Notes: generated by a model not told the origin, from the letters alone. A stretch of DNA of 49,709 nt from Pyramidobacter piscolens (GCA_004558205.1 SFDM01000019.1:1-49709); one strand, 5' to 3'; counted from the first letter of the stretch, positions 1 to 8,761 are shown. Numbers and translations are program-made.

Positions 1-1
1 C

Positions 2-804
2 GCGGAAATCGAGGGCCGCTACCGGCTCAACGACTCGCTGTTCAAATACCTAGTGGGCAGCGGCGGCGGCGAAGAAGTCCTGATGGGCTTTTTGAACAGC
101 GTCATGGACGGGTCGCGGCAGATATTGGCCCTGGAATACCTGGACCGCGAGCGTTCGCCCCTGTATGTCGAGAAGTCGACGCGCTTCGACGTCCACGTCC
201 GCGACGTTCGGGGCAGGACGTACCACGTCGAGGTGCAGGCCTGCAGCGAGAAGTTCTTTTATGAGCGCTGCGTCCAGTACGTGTCCTCGAGCTACGCGGG
301 GCAGGCGAAAAAAGGCGGAGGTTCCGACACGTTCTATCCCGTGATCCTGATAGCGCTGATGGATTTCACCTGCTTCCCCGCCAAGGAGACGCCGCAGATG
401 TACCATTGGCTCAGCTTCATGGACCGCGAGACCCATTGGGCGGCGCCCGAGTCCATAGAGATCCACACCTTCGAGCTGCCCAAGCTCAAGCACGCGGAGT
501 CCATGAAAGACAAAAGATACTACCCATGGATGGAATACTTTGCCAGTCCATTGAAAGTCTCGCCTACCAGCAGGAAGAACTGCACCGCCGCAACATGCAG
601 AAAACCCTCGAGAGCCGCTACGAGGAAGGCATCATTATCGGCGAAGCGCGGGGCGAGGCGCGGGGTGAGGCACGGGGTGAAGCACGGGGTGAAGCCCAGG
701 CGAAGCGGGACATGGTCCTGAAGATGCTGAACGCCGGCATGGACGTGCGGGCGTTCAGCGAGATCTCGGGCTTCACGCCAGAACAGATCAAAGAGCTGGA
801 ATAA
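2..804 (+). pseudogene. Rpn/PD-(D/E)XK nuclease family transposase-like protein, 5'-truncated by window edge and frameshifted
   Basis: The reading frame is open from the left edge, so the start lies outside the window. The N-terminal part has the family opening NDSLFKYL and the nuclease core: FDVHVRD, then YHVEVQ, matching the Asp ... Glu-x-Gln pattern of Rpn-like (PF12784-type) nucleases. Near 540-555 the reading shifts to another frame (MEYFAS is followed by ESLAYQQEELHRRNMQ). It then continues through five GEAR repeats encoded by tandem 12-base units at about 640-700 and ends at TAA 802-804. Without the shift the protein stops at 721 with an unrelated Arg/Lys-rich tail. Such proteins promote RecA-independent recombination in E. 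coli and are often decaying. A sequencing error is the alternative explanation. The family call is firm; functionality is doubtful. Confidence 0.8.
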
Positions 805-828
805 ATTGAGGGCCTGCCGCCCTCCTGT

Positions 829-892
829 TTTTTTCCTTTGCGTCCTTCGCGCTGAAATCCTCGGGCTTTCATCTTCGGCTCCGTATATGGAC
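829..892 (+). repeat. Half copy of the dispersed GTCAAAAG/CTTTTGAC repeat family
   Basis: This stretch matches only the right arm of the dispersed element: TTTTTCCTTTGCGTCCTTCG, then a degenerate GCTGAAATCCTCGG and an ATCTTCGG outer arm. No left arm is present. It looks like a decayed or truncated copy downstream of the Rpn gene. Confidence 0.6.
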
Positions 893-945
893 GTGCGCGA
901 TGTCCACCAGTTTGACCCCATTTCACAGCGAACGAGCCAGTTCAT

Positions 946-1007
946 AAACAGCGGAGGCCCGGAGGAAATGTTCCGCGCGGAACGTTTCTCCCGGGCCTCC
1001 GCTGTTT
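946..1007 (-). terminator. Hairpin downstream of the NhaC-family gene
   Basis: A perfect 17-base inverted repeat (arm AAACAGCGGAGGCCCGG at 946-962, complement at 991-1007) lies 34 bases past the stop of the leftward antiporter gene. The T-tract after the stem is short. The loop contains a degenerate palindrome (TGTTCCGCGCGGAACG at 969-984) that resembles the parS sites found elsewhere in the window. Confidence 0.65.
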
Positions 1008-1040
1008 GTGGAATCAGGCTGGCGTGTGGCGGTTGGGCGG

Positions 1041-2408
1041 CTATGGGGCGGAGCGTGCCGGCCGTTTCATCAGGGGCATGGCGAGCACCCAGAACAGCGT
1101 CAGCCAGCTGGTGAAGGAGCAGGGGATAAAGAGCAGCCCAGAAAAGTCTCCCGCGCCGACGGGCAGGTGCATGGTGCTGATGATGTGGGCGCCGGCCAAA
1201 GTCCAGGGGAAAACCGCCGACATGCCAGGCGCCGAGCAGCTGATGGGGACGCTCAGGTCCAGGCGCGAAAGGCCGCTTTTCTCGCACTTCCCTCCCAGCA
1301 GGGAGCCGATCAGGATGTAAGCCACGGCGGCCACGCCGCCCACCGCGGTGATGAACAGCGTGGAGAAGACGGCGGCGGCGCGCAGCGAACGGGGCGAGCC
1401 GAAACGGCGCACCACGCCGTCGATCATGCCTTCCAGAAGCCCCGCGGCCTGGAGGCTGCCTCCCAGGGAGATGCCCAGGAGCATGGTCAGTATGGTGGGC
1501 AGCAGGGAAAGCATGCCCCCGCGGTTCAGCATTCCCGACAGCACCGCGTTCTGTCCCTTGTAGCGGAAGCCGTCGGTGATCAGCGACGGAATCCCGGCCA
1601 GCGATACGGTCCCCGAGAGCAGGGCGATCAGCACCGCCAGGAGGATGCTGGCGCAGAACGACGGCAGCGCCGGGTTCTTTCTGAGCACCAGCACCGTCGC
1701 CAGCAGCGGCGGCAGAAGGCTGACCAGGCCGCTTTGGGGGAAGGAGGCCTCGAGCTCGGCGATCAAGTCCGAGTGCGGCAGGGGATTGAGGGGCATCAGA
1801 AAGCCGATGGCCAGATAGAGCGCGGCGGAGAGGGCCACGGGCACGGCCATGGTGCGCCAGCTGCCGCGGGTGTGCTCGTCCAGGTCCGATCCGACGGCCG
1901 CCGGCGTGGCGTTGATGGCCTGCGAAAGGGGGGAAACGGCGTTGCTGCTGAAAGCGCCCGTCCCGACGGCCCCCGCGGTGAGCCACAGGGGCACGCCCAG
2001 TACGTTCCCGATGCCGGCCATGACTACCCCCGCCGTGGAAACGGCTGGAATGCCGGTGCCCATCAGCATCCCCGCGGCGAAGCACAGCAGAAACGCCCAC
2101 AGCAGGAAAGTGGACGGCGCCATGTGGCGCAGGCCGAAGATGATCACCGCCGGCATGGTTCCCGAGGCGATCCAGGTGGAGACCAGCATCCCTGCGATCA
2201 GGAAGATGGCCGCCGAGGGCAGCACGGAAGCGGCGCTGCGGAAGGTTTCGCGGGACATTTCCTTCCAGGATTTGCCGCGCAGCGCGCCGATGCAGAGGGA
2301 CAGCGCGATGGCGGTGAAGAGGGCGAAGTAGGGGCGGGTGTCGCCAAGCCAGATTCCCTGGGCGGCCATGATGCCGATCAGGGCGAGCACGGGCAGCGTG
2401 TTGACCAT
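1041..2408 (-). CDS. NhaC-family Na+/H+ antiporter
   Basis: This is a 455-residue inner-membrane protein with about eleven hydrophobic segments, starting MVNTLPVLALIGIMAAQ. Features typical of NhaC antiporters are the Gly-rich segments GMLMGTGIPAVSTAGVV and GAVGTGAFSSNAVSPLSQA, and the length fits the family. The start ATG (2408-2406) overlaps by one base the TGA of the upstream EamA-type gene, so the two are translationally coupled. The frame is open further upstream but that part only shadows the EamA gene. NhaC proteins exchange Na+ for H+; some relatives exchange organic acids, and the substrate cannot be read from sequence. A strong hairpin follows the gene. Confidence 0.87.
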   Translation of the reverse strand: MVNTLPVLALIGIMAAQGIWLGDTRPYFALFTAIALSLCIGALRGKSWKEMSRETFRSAASVLPSAAIFLIAGMLVSTWIASGTMPAVIIFGLRHMAPSTFLLWAFLLCFAAGMLMGTGIPAVSTAGVVMAGIGNVLGVPLWLTAGAVGTGAFSSNAVSPLSQAINATPAAVGSDLDEHTRGSWRTMAVPVALSAALYLAIGFLMPLNPLPHSDLIAELEASFPQSGLVSLLPPLLATVLVLRKNPALPSFCASILLAVLIALLSGTVSLAGIPSLITDGFRYKGQNAVLSGMLNRGGMLSLLPTILTMLLGISLGGSLQAAGLLEGMIDGVVRRFGSPRSLRAAAVFSTLFITAVGGVAAVAYILIGSLLGGKCEKSGLSRLDLSVPISCSAPGMSAVFPWTLAGAHIISTMHLPVGAGDFSGLLFIPCSFTSWLTLFWVLAMPLMKRPARSAP

Positions 2409-3313
2409 CAGGCGGCCTTCTTGTGGCTCCCCAGGGATTCGAGGACGATAGCGCCGAAGATCAGCGCGCAGCCCAGCATCTGAGGCGCCGTGGGCATGGA
2501 CTTGATCGCCAGGGAGGTCATCAGCACGGCGGCCAGGATCTCCGTGGAGGCCAGAAGGTTGGCCATGGGCGCGGTGATGTACTTCAAGGCTCTGTAATAG
2601 AGCAAGTAGCCCACGACGCAGGTGAGCACCGTGGGGGTGGCGATGAGCTGCCACTCATAGAGGCTCAGGCCGGGAACGTCGCTCCAGCCGATGGTGAAAG
2701 TCTTATAGAGGCTCGACCAGAAGATGCCGAAGAAGTTGGAATAGACGAAAGTCCCCAGCCCCGACACGCCGCCCTTGGTGACGCTGGCGCGTCCGAGCAG
2801 CGTCAGCCCCGACAGGCCGACCACGGCGACGGCGCCGCACAGGAGGCCTGGGATGGAGATGGCCGTGTCGATGGTCCAGTCGGGACGCATGACCGAACAG
2901 CCCACGCCGAGCACCACCAGCCCCGCGCCGATATAGTCGCTGCGCAAAGGCGATTCGCCGGTGATGAGGCGCGAACAGAGGGCCGTGACGGTCGGGGCGG
3001 TGTAGTGGACCACGAGCGCCGTGGAGATGGAGAGGTAGACCACGGAAAGCATGAAGCCGAGATAAAGCCCCACGGGGACGATCAGGGAGATGAAAAAGAG
3101 CCTGAAAAGCTCCCGCCGTGTGACGTTCAGTTCTTCGGGAGCCGTGAAATACAGAAGCGCCCCGAGCAGAGCCGAAGTGCCGAGGGTGCGGCAGACGACG
3201 ACGGTAGACATGTCCACGCCGGCGAGGCCGAGAAGTTTGGTGCTGGGGCTGCTGACGGCCCAAAGCACGCCTGTGGCGAGGGCCAGCAGGATTCCGCGGA
3301 TTTTGGGATTCAC
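2408..3313 (-). CDS. EamA/DMT-family transporter
   Basis: This is a 301-residue membrane protein of the drug/metabolite transporter superfamily with ten predicted hydrophobic segments arranged as two EamA halves (about residues 5-135 and 150-290). It opens MNPKIRGILLALATGVLWAV and has a typical last segment ending near ALIFGAIVLES. I chose the GTG at 3313-3311 because a GGAGG lies 8 bases upstream of it; the longer TTG reading at 3328 would put that ribosome site inside the gene. It is the first gene of a two-gene leftward unit with the NhaC-type antiporter. EamA proteins usually export amino acids or metabolites; the substrate is unknown. Confidence 0.87.
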   Translation of the reverse strand: MNPKIRGILLALATGVLWAVSSPSTKLLGLAGVDMSTVVVCRTLGTSALLGALLYFTAPEELNVTRRELFRLFFISLIVPVGLYLGFMLSVVYLSISTALVVHYTAPTVTALCSRLITGESPLRSDYIGAGLVVLGVGCSVMRPDWTIDTAISIPGLLCGAVAVVGLSGLTLLGRASVTKGGVSGLGTFVYSNFFGIFWSSLYKTFTIGWSDVPGLSLYEWQLIATPTVLTCVVGYLLYYRALKYITAPMANLLASTEILAAVLMTSLAIKSMPTAPQMLGCALIFGAIVLESLGSHKKAA

Positions 3314-3401
3314 CAATGATTCCTCCAATAAGATTCAACAATGCCTTCCTGACATCAGGAAAATGGAACAAGGAGATTATAGCTGAAAAAGGATTTTCTG
3401 G

Positions 3402-3430
3402 TTGACAGAAAATAAAATTCGTTATTAAAT
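3402..3430 (+). promoter_or_regulatory. Probable sigma-70-type promoter for the first cobalamin riboswitch transcript
   Basis: TTGACA at 3402-3407 is followed after 17 bases by TTAAAT at 3425-3430. It sits directly upstream of the riboswitch aptamer. Confidence 0.6.
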
Positions 3431-3439
3431 ATAAAGGTA

Positions 3440-3545
3440 CAAAAAAACAAGGACCATCAACGCAGGAAGACGGTGAGAACCCGTCGCAGCCCCGCTACGG
3501 TATGGACGTCCAACCGCCCGAGCCCGACACTGCGCCGAGTCCATG
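3440..3545 (+). ncRNA. Cobalamin riboswitch (aptamer) controlling btuF-btuC
   Basis: The conserved cobalamin-aptamer core is visible: GGAAGACGGTGAGAACCCGT, then CGCAGCCCCGCTACGGTAT, then the B12-box region CCCGAGCCCGACACTG. Closing pairings can be drawn between CGCAG (3461-3465) and CTGCG (3530-3534), and between GGAC near 3451 and GTCC near 3539. A second hairpin (CGATCCC ... GGGATCG, about 3547-3570) and an intrinsic terminator follow, so control is probably by B12-induced termination. The same core occurs a second time upstream of btuB. Confidence 0.93.
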
Positions 3546-3593
3546 GCGATCCCTTCGAGGGCGGGGATCGCGGCGAAACTCTGCCCTAACGCA

Positions 3594-3620
3594 GGCCCCT
3601 CGGTTCGAGGGGCCTTTTTT
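3594..3620 (+). terminator. Intrinsic terminator of the first cobalamin riboswitch
   Basis: GGCCCCTC (3594-3601) pairs with GAGGGGCC (3607-3614) across a five-base loop and is followed by six T residues. It is the expression platform of the upstream aptamer. Confidence 0.9.
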
Positions 3621-3660
3621 CATATCTATAAGCCGGCGTTATACGAAGCTGAAGGTGTAA

Positions 3661-3823
3661 GTCAAAAGATTTCAACGCAGAGGGCGCAAAGGTTTGCAAA
3701 GGAAAGCCTTGAAAGGCTTTTAGAACCGAAAAATCTATAAATTACCATCACGCTAATTCGTTTTTTAGTTAATAGTTTAGGCCTTGTTTTTCCTTTGCGT
3801 CCTTCGCGTTGAAATCTTTTGAC
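3661..3823 (+). repeat. Dispersed inverted-repeat element, copy A
   Basis: A 163-bp element begins GTCAAAAGATTTCAACGC and ends GCGTTGAAATCTTTTGAC, with an AT-rich middle. It lies between the riboswitch terminator and the btuF start, so it is inside the riboswitch-controlled transcript. Same orientation as copies B, C, D, F and H. Confidence 0.9.
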
Positions 3824-3848
3824 CCGGCTTTATCATAAAGGTGGTTTT

Positions 3849-4955
3849 ATGGTGTTTAAAAAGATCATGGCGGCTCTGGCGGCGCTGGCGCTGTGCGCTG
3901 TGCCGGCGGGGGCGCTGGAGCTGAAATATGCGCGCAACCTCGCGCTGGAACGATGTCCCGGCGGGTGGGCCGTGGAGATCCGGCGGCCCTGGCCCGGCAG
4001 TACCGAAATATTCCGCGGCGAATTCCGCGATCCCTCGGTCCCCGGCCAATGGCAGGGGGCTCCCGACGCTCTGGAGCTGCCTTTGAAGCGCGTGGCCGTG
4101 TCCAACCTGCCGGCGGCCTGGGCTATGGACCAGCTGGGCGCGGCCGGGGCGATCAAGGGCATGAGCGGCAGTTCCTACATCTGCTCCGAATCGCTCAAGG
4201 CGCTGAACGCCGCCCGTCTCGACACGCCGGGCAGCATGGGGTCCGAGATCGACCCTGAAAAGCTTCTGAAACTGAACGTGCAGGCCCTGATGACCTACGT
4301 CTATACCAGCGCGGAGGTGGACCTGCTGCGGCGCATGGAGCGGCTGGGCGTGAAGGTCATCCTGTCGGCGGCCTACAGGGAATCCCAGCCGCTGGCGCGG
4401 GCCGAGTGGATCAAGCTCGTGGGGCTGCTCTTCGGACGCCTGGAAGAGTCCTGCCGCTTTTTTGACGGCGTGGAACGCCGCTACCTGGACCTTCAAAAGC
4501 GCGCCGCCGCGGCCGCGACTCGTCCCAAGGTGCTGTTGGACGCCCCTCTGGGCGGCCAGTGGCGCATGGCGGGGCATGGAAGCTGGTTCACGGCCTACGT
4601 GCGCGATGCCGGCGGCGAGCCCCTGTTTGTGGACTCGAGCGAGCGTCCCCGCGTGATGGACCTGGAGAGCGTGATCGCCGGAGCGCAGGAAGCGGAGTTC
4701 TGGCTCCTTCAGGGCTTTGGGGCGCTGCCTCCCGAGGGAAGCCCCGAAGCCCGGCGCTACAGCCTGATCCCCCCCTGGCGGACGGGACAGGTCTACTCGG
4801 CTACGGCGCGCGCCCAGAGCGGCGGCGGCAACGACTTTTACGAGAGCGGCCCCTTCCGTCCCGACCTGATTCTGGCGGACATCCTGTCGATCCTGCACCC
4901 CGAACTTTTGGAAGGCCACGCCCTCTATTACTATAAGCGGGGCGCGGAGCGATGA
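3849..4955 (+). CDS. btuF: Corrinoid ABC transporter periplasmic binding protein, BtuF-like
   Basis: This 368-residue secreted protein has a signal peptide (MVFKKIMAALAALALC, cleavage likely near residue 22). A class III periplasmic-binding fold follows (PF01497 type: RVAVSNLPAAWAMDQLGA, then ESQPLARAEWIKLVGLLFGR). The start is the ATG after AAAGGTGG. It is longer than E. coli BtuF (266 residues), mostly through an N-terminal extension of about 80 residues. A cobalamin riboswitch lies upstream, and the btuC start overlaps its stop, so it most likely captures cobalamin or cobinamide in the periplasm and hands it to BtuCD. Without the context it could be a haem or siderophore binder. Confidence 0.87.
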   Translation: MVFKKIMAALAALALCAVPAGALELKYARNLALERCPGGWAVEIRRPWPGSTEIFRGEFRDPSVPGQWQGAPDALELPLKRVAVSNLPAAWAMDQLGAAGAIKGMSGSSYICSESLKALNAARLDTPGSMGSEIDPEKLLKLNVQALMTYVYTSAEVDLLRRMERLGVKVILSAAYRESQPLARAEWIKLVGLLFGRLEESCRFFDGVERRYLDLQKRAAAAATRPKVLLDAPLGGQWRMAGHGSWFTAYVRDAGGEPLFVDSSERPRVMDLESVIAGAQEAEFWLLQGFGALPPEGSPEARRYSLIPPWRTGQVYSATARAQSGGGNDFYESGPFRPDLILADILSILHPELLEGHALYYYKRGAER

Positions 4956-5974
4956 AACCACGCGCCGCCTTTATCCTCCTGATCTTTCTGACGGGCGCGC
5001 TCTTCTGCCTCTCCATCGGCGCGGGCGCGCTCTCGCTGACGCCCGCGCAGCTCCTGAAGGCCCTTTTTGGCCAGGGCGACGCCCGGACGCTGGCGGTCCT
5101 GGTGGAGCTGAGGCTGCCGCGGGCGCTGACGGCGCTCTGCGGCGGCGCGGGACTGGCTGCGGCGGGGTGCCTGATGCAGACCCTTTTCGGCAACCCTCTG
5201 GCGGGGCCCGACGTGCTGGGCATCAACTCGGGCGCGAGCCTGGGCATCGCGGCGCTGCTGCTGGCGACCAGCGATCTGGCCGTGGTGGGCACCTTTATCG
5301 AAAACCTCCGCTTCATGGGCGGCGGCGGCCTTGTAACGGCGGCCACGGCGGGCGCCGCCGCCGTGATGGCGCTGATCCAGCTGATGGCGCTGCGCGTCAG
5401 GCGGCCCGTGACGCTGCTGGTGCTGGGCATGATGATCGGTTACGCCGTCTCGTCGGCGGTGAACATCATGATCAGCGTGGCCATGCCCGTGCAGACCCAG
5501 GCCTTCCTGTCCTGGAGCTTCGGCTCCTTTTCGGGGACGGAAATGACGTCGGCCGTCACTCTGGGCCTCTGCTGCGGCTCGGGGATCCTTGTCTCCACGC
5601 TGCTGTCCAAGGGGCTCGACGCGCTGCATCTGGGCGAGGAAAGCGCGCGGGCGCTGGGCGTGAACGTGGCGCTGCTGCGGCACTGCGCTATCGCCGCGGC
5701 GTCGCTGATGGCGGGAGCCGTAACGGCTTTCTGCGGCCCCGTGTCCTTTTTGGGAATTGCGGTGCCTCACGTGAGCCGCCTGATCTGCCCCCGTTCGAGC
5801 CACCGCGTGCAGCTTCCCCTGACGGCGCTGACGGGCGCGTCCATGGCCCTCGCGGCAGACCTGCTGTCCCGCACCGCCGGAGGCGCGCTGCCGCTGAACT
5901 CCGTCACATCCCTGATGGGCGTCCCCGTGGTCCTCTGGGTCATCTTGAAGGGCCACAGAAAAATCGATGGCTGA
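4952..5974 (+). CDS. btuC: Corrinoid ABC transporter permease, BtuC-like (FecCD family)
   Basis: This 340-residue polytopic inner-membrane permease of the FecCD family has about ten hydrophobic segments. Family signatures are RLPRALTALCGGAGLAAAGCLMQ, NPLAGPDVLGINSGAS and CGPVSFLGIAVPHVSR. The ATG overlaps the btuF stop (ATGA at 4952-4955), so translation is coupled. With BtuF and the ATPase encoded at 7997 it would form the vitamin B12 importer, although the ATPase gene is separated by cobQ and two repeat elements. Repression by B12 through the upstream riboswitch is expected. Confidence 0.9.
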   Translation: MKPRAAFILLIFLTGALFCLSIGAGALSLTPAQLLKALFGQGDARTLAVLVELRLPRALTALCGGAGLAAAGCLMQTLFGNPLAGPDVLGINSGASLGIAALLLATSDLAVVGTFIENLRFMGGGGLVTAATAGAAAVMALIQLMALRVRRPVTLLVLGMMIGYAVSSAVNIMISVAMPVQTQAFLSWSFGSFSGTEMTSAVTLGLCCGSGILVSTLLSKGLDALHLGEESARALGVNVALLRHCAIAAASLMAGAVTAFCGPVSFLGIAVPHVSRLICPRSSHRVQLPLTALTGASMALAADLLSRTAGGALPLNSVTSLMGVPVVLWVILKGHRKIDG

Positions 5975-6013
5975 CGCGCTATTGACGTGCTTAATGTCAA
6001 ATCGAAGAACCAC

Positions 6014-6175
6014 GTCAAAAGATCTCAACGCGAAGGACGCAAAGGTTCGCAAAGAAAAAACTTTTAAGGCTTTTAGAACTGCAAAACCCAGCAAAACCTA
6101 TAAATTATTATCATGTTAGTCCTTTTTTAACCATTTATTTGGGCTTTGCTTTCCTTTGCGTTGAGATCCTTTGAC
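6014..6175 (+). repeat. Dispersed inverted-repeat element, copy B
   Basis: Left end GTCAAAAGATCTCAACGC, right end GCGTTGAGATCCTTTGAC. The inverted similarity extends outward: the left flank (ACGTGCTTAAT...CGAAGA, from about 5984) mirrors the right flank (ATCTTCGG...ATTAAGTATGT, to about 6206). The full unit is therefore about 225 bp. It fills most of the btuC-cobQ gap. Confidence 0.9.
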
Positions 6176-6259
6176 CCTTAATCTTCGGTTTTGTATTAAG
6201 TATGTTAATAGGGAATTAATATGAAAGGTCTATAGAAACGCAAGCGAGGAGGGAGCGTA

Positions 6260-7744
6260 ATGGCGAAGGCGCTGATGGTGCAGGGAACTATGTCGGGGGT
6301 CGGAAAAAGCCTTCTGACGGCGGGACTGTGCCGCGTTTTCCATCAGGAAGGGCTGCGCGTGGCGCCCTTCAAGTCGCAGAACATGGCGCTCAACTCCTTT
6401 ATCACCCGCGACGGACTGGAGATGGGGCGCGCCCAGGTGGTTCAGGCCGAAGCCTGCGGGCTGGAGCCCAGCGTGCTGATGAACCCTATTCTGCTCAAAC
6501 CCACCAGCGACAAAGGGTCGCAGGTGATCGTGAACGGCGAGGTATACGGCGACTACGACGCCGGGGGTTACTACGCCATGAAGGGGCGGCTGTGGCCCCT
6601 GATCTTGGAAGCCTATGAAAAGCTCTCCGCCCAATACGACCTGATCGTGGTGGAAGGCGCAGGCAGCCCCGCCGAGATCAACTTGAAGGCTGACGACTTC
6701 GTGAACATGGGCCTGGCCAAGCGCCTGAACATCCCCGTGCTCCTGGCGGGGGACATCGACCGCGGCGGCGTCTTCGCCCAGCTGGTGGGCACGCTGGCGC
6801 TGCTCGACGAAGAGGAGCGCGCGCTGGTGAAGGCCACGGTGATCAACAAGTTCCGCGGCGACGCGGAAATACTGCGCCCCGGACTGGCCCAGCTGGAAAA
6901 GCTGACGGGGCGGCCCGTGGCGGGCGTGGTGCCCTGGCTCGACGTGGACATCGACGACGAAGACAGCCTGAGCGGCCGTTTTGGCCAGAGCGGGCGCGGC
7001 GCGCTGATCGACGTCGCCGTGATCCGCCTGCCGCGCATCTCCAACTTCTCCGACTTCTCGGCGCTGAGCGCTGTGGCGGGCGTGGGCGTGCGCTACGTGG
7101 AGCGCCCGGGGGCGCTGGGCTGCCCCGACCTGATCGTGCTCCCCGGCACCAAAAACACCATCGGCGACATGAAGTGGCTGCGCCAGAACGGCCTCGAAGC
7201 GGTCATAAAAAAGCTGGCGTCCCGCGGCACGCCCCTGGTCGGCATCTGCGGCGGCTACCAGATGATGGGACGGTCGATTGTGGACGAGGAGGGCGTGGAA
7301 GGCGGCGGAACCGTGGCCGGCATGGGCCTGCTCCCCGCGCTCACCCGCTTCCGCCCCGAAAAGCGCCGGACTCGGACAGGGGCGCGGGCCCTGGAAGTGG
7401 GAGGGATCCTCGCTCCCCTGTCGGGAGCCGGACTCGAGGGCTACGAGATCCACTGCGGCGTCACTGAGCGCGACGCCGGTTCTTCGCCCCTGATTCGCCT
7501 CGAGGACGGGACTCTCGACGGCTGCCAGAAGGAAAACCTGTACGGCTGCTACCTGCACGGATTTTTCGACAGCGCCGCCTGCCGCGAGGCCGTGGTGGGC
7601 GCTCTGGCCCGGGAGAAGGGCGTGGACCTCGCCGTCCAGTCCTTCGACTGGAAGGACTACAAGGAGCGACAATATGACCGCCTGGCCCAAACGCTGCGCC
7701 AGTCCCTGGATCTGGACCTGATCCGCGGCATCCTGGCGGGCTGA
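6260..7744 (+). CDS. cobQ: Cobyric acid synthase CobQ/CbiP
   Basis: This 494-residue enzyme amidates the b, d, e and g side chains of adenosylcobyrinate a,c-diamide using glutamine and ATP. The N-terminal ATP-binding domain opens MVQGTMSGVGKSLLTAGL, with the P-loop at residues 9-17. The C-terminal class I glutamine amidotransferase domain carries the nucleophile Cys330 in VGICGGYQ and His433 in GCYLHGFF. Length is normal for the family. The start follows a strong ribosome site (GGAGGGAGCGTA). It is the only early-to-mid pathway enzyme here, so cobyrinate diamide or incomplete corrinoids must come from elsewhere or from outside the cell. Confidence 0.96.
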   Translation: MAKALMVQGTMSGVGKSLLTAGLCRVFHQEGLRVAPFKSQNMALNSFITRDGLEMGRAQVVQAEACGLEPSVLMNPILLKPTSDKGSQVIVNGEVYGDYDAGGYYAMKGRLWPLILEAYEKLSAQYDLIVVEGAGSPAEINLKADDFVNMGLAKRLNIPVLLAGDIDRGGVFAQLVGTLALLDEEERALVKATVINKFRGDAEILRPGLAQLEKLTGRPVAGVVPWLDVDIDDEDSLSGRFGQSGRGALIDVAVIRLPRISNFSDFSALSAVAGVGVRYVERPGALGCPDLIVLPGTKNTIGDMKWLRQNGLEAVIKKLASRGTPLVGICGGYQMMGRSIVDEEGVEGGGTVAGMGLLPALTRFRPEKRRTRTGARALEVGGILAPLSGAGLEGYEIHCGVTERDAGSSPLIRLEDGTLDGCQKENLYGCYLHGFFDSAACREAVVGALAREKGVDLAVQSFDWKDYKERQYDRLAQTLRQSLDLDLIRGILAG

Positions 7745-7761
7745 CGTTTTTCGAAGCTCGG

Positions 7762-7924
7762 GTCAAAAGATTTCAACGCAAAGGACGCAAAGGAAAATCT
7801 AAGGGGCTTTTAAAGGGCTTTTAAAACATTAAGTCGTTGTTATAATATCAATTCAATTTACTACCGGTTCAGGTTCTGTTTTTTCTTCGCGTCCTTTGCG
7901 CCCTTTGCGATTCAATCTGCTGTC
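7762..7924 (+). repeat. Dispersed inverted-repeat element, copy C
   Basis: The left end (GTCAAAAGATTTCAACGC, then AAAGGACGCAAAGGAAAA) is well conserved. The right end is degenerate (GCGATTCAATCTGCTGTC). It fills the cobQ-btuD gap. Confidence 0.8.
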
Positions 7925-7996
7925 GATGAACTGTTTTTTTAATCAGCGGGCAAGCGGCGGCGCGGCTGCCGGCGCCGGAATTGAGGAGGCGGGATT

Positions 7997-8761
7997 ATGC
8001 TTTTGGAGACGGCGGACGCGGCGGTGGGCTATGGAAAACCGCTGCTGGAACATATAAATATGGAATGCGATCGGGGGCAGTTCTGGGGCTTTCTGGGGGC
8101 CAACGGCATCGGCAAGAGCACCCTGCTGCGCGCCCTGATGGGTCTGCAGCCCCTGTTGTCAGGAAGCCTGTCCCTCGACGGGCGGCCCCTGGCGTCACTC
8201 AAGCCCGCGGAATGCGCGCGCCTGGCGGCGCTCGCGGGGACGGGACGCGCCGCCGACCGGGCGCTGACGGTGACCGAACTGGTCTCCATCGGCCGCCATC
8301 CCCATACGGACTGGTTCGGCGTCCTGAGCGGCGAGGACCGGCTGCGCGTCGAACAGGAAATAGAGACCTTCGACCTGAACAAACTGGCGCGCCGTTCCAT
8401 CGACAGCCTGTCCGACGGCGAATCGTCCCGGGCCAACGCCGCGCGGGCCTTTTCCCAGGACACGCCCCTGGTGCTCATGGACGAGCCTCTGGCCTTTCTT
8501 GACCCGCCCCGTAAGGTGGAACTCATGGCCCTGCTGAGGCGGCGCGCCCACGACGAAAACCGCTGCGTGATCGCCACGCTTCACGATATGGAACTGGCGC
8601 TGCGCTGGTGCGACGGCCTGATCCTGGCCTTTGATGGCCAGGTCTGCCAGGGGCCGCCGCGCCAGATGGTCCGGCAGGGCGCTCTGGAGCAGCTCTACCC
8701 CGACCGCAGCCCTTACTTTGACGATTACCTTAGGGAGATCACGTCCCGGGTTTATCAATAG
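7997..8761 (+). CDS. btuD: Corrinoid ABC transporter ATP-binding protein, BtuD-like
   Basis: This 254-residue ABC ATPase has a Walker A (GANGIGKST, about residues 34-43), a Walker B ending in Asp162-Glu163 (LVLMDEP) and an H-loop in ATLHDMEL. The signature is LSDGESSRA instead of the consensus LSGGQ, a mild variation. It starts at an ATG after GGAGG. It resembles the FecE/BtuD group that pairs with FecCD permeases, and it lies in the B12 cluster just upstream of the btuB riboswitch. It most likely energises the BtuC permease encoded at 4952. Confidence 0.88.
   Translation: MLLETADAAVGYGKPLLEHINMECDRGQFWGFLGANGIGKSTLLRALMGLQPLLSGSLSLDGRPLASLKPAECARLAALAGTGRAADRALTVTELVSIGRHPHTDWFGVLSGEDRLRVEQEIETFDLNKLARRSIDSLSDGESSRANAARAFSQDTPLVLMDEPLAFLDPPRKVELMALLRRRAHDENRCVIATLHDMELALRWCDGLILAFDGQVCQGPPRQMVRQGALEQLYPDRSPYFDDYLREITSRVYQ

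Noticed and set aside
640..700. Tandem 12-base units as a CRISPR or minisatellite array
   Set aside because: They encode in-frame GEAR repeats typical of Rpn-family C-termini; there are no spacers.
520..2100. Long leftward open frame across the Rpn and antiporter genes
   Set aside because: It is a low-complexity Arg/Gly/His-rich reading in a shadow frame of GC-rich coding sequence, with no ribosome site or recognisable domain.
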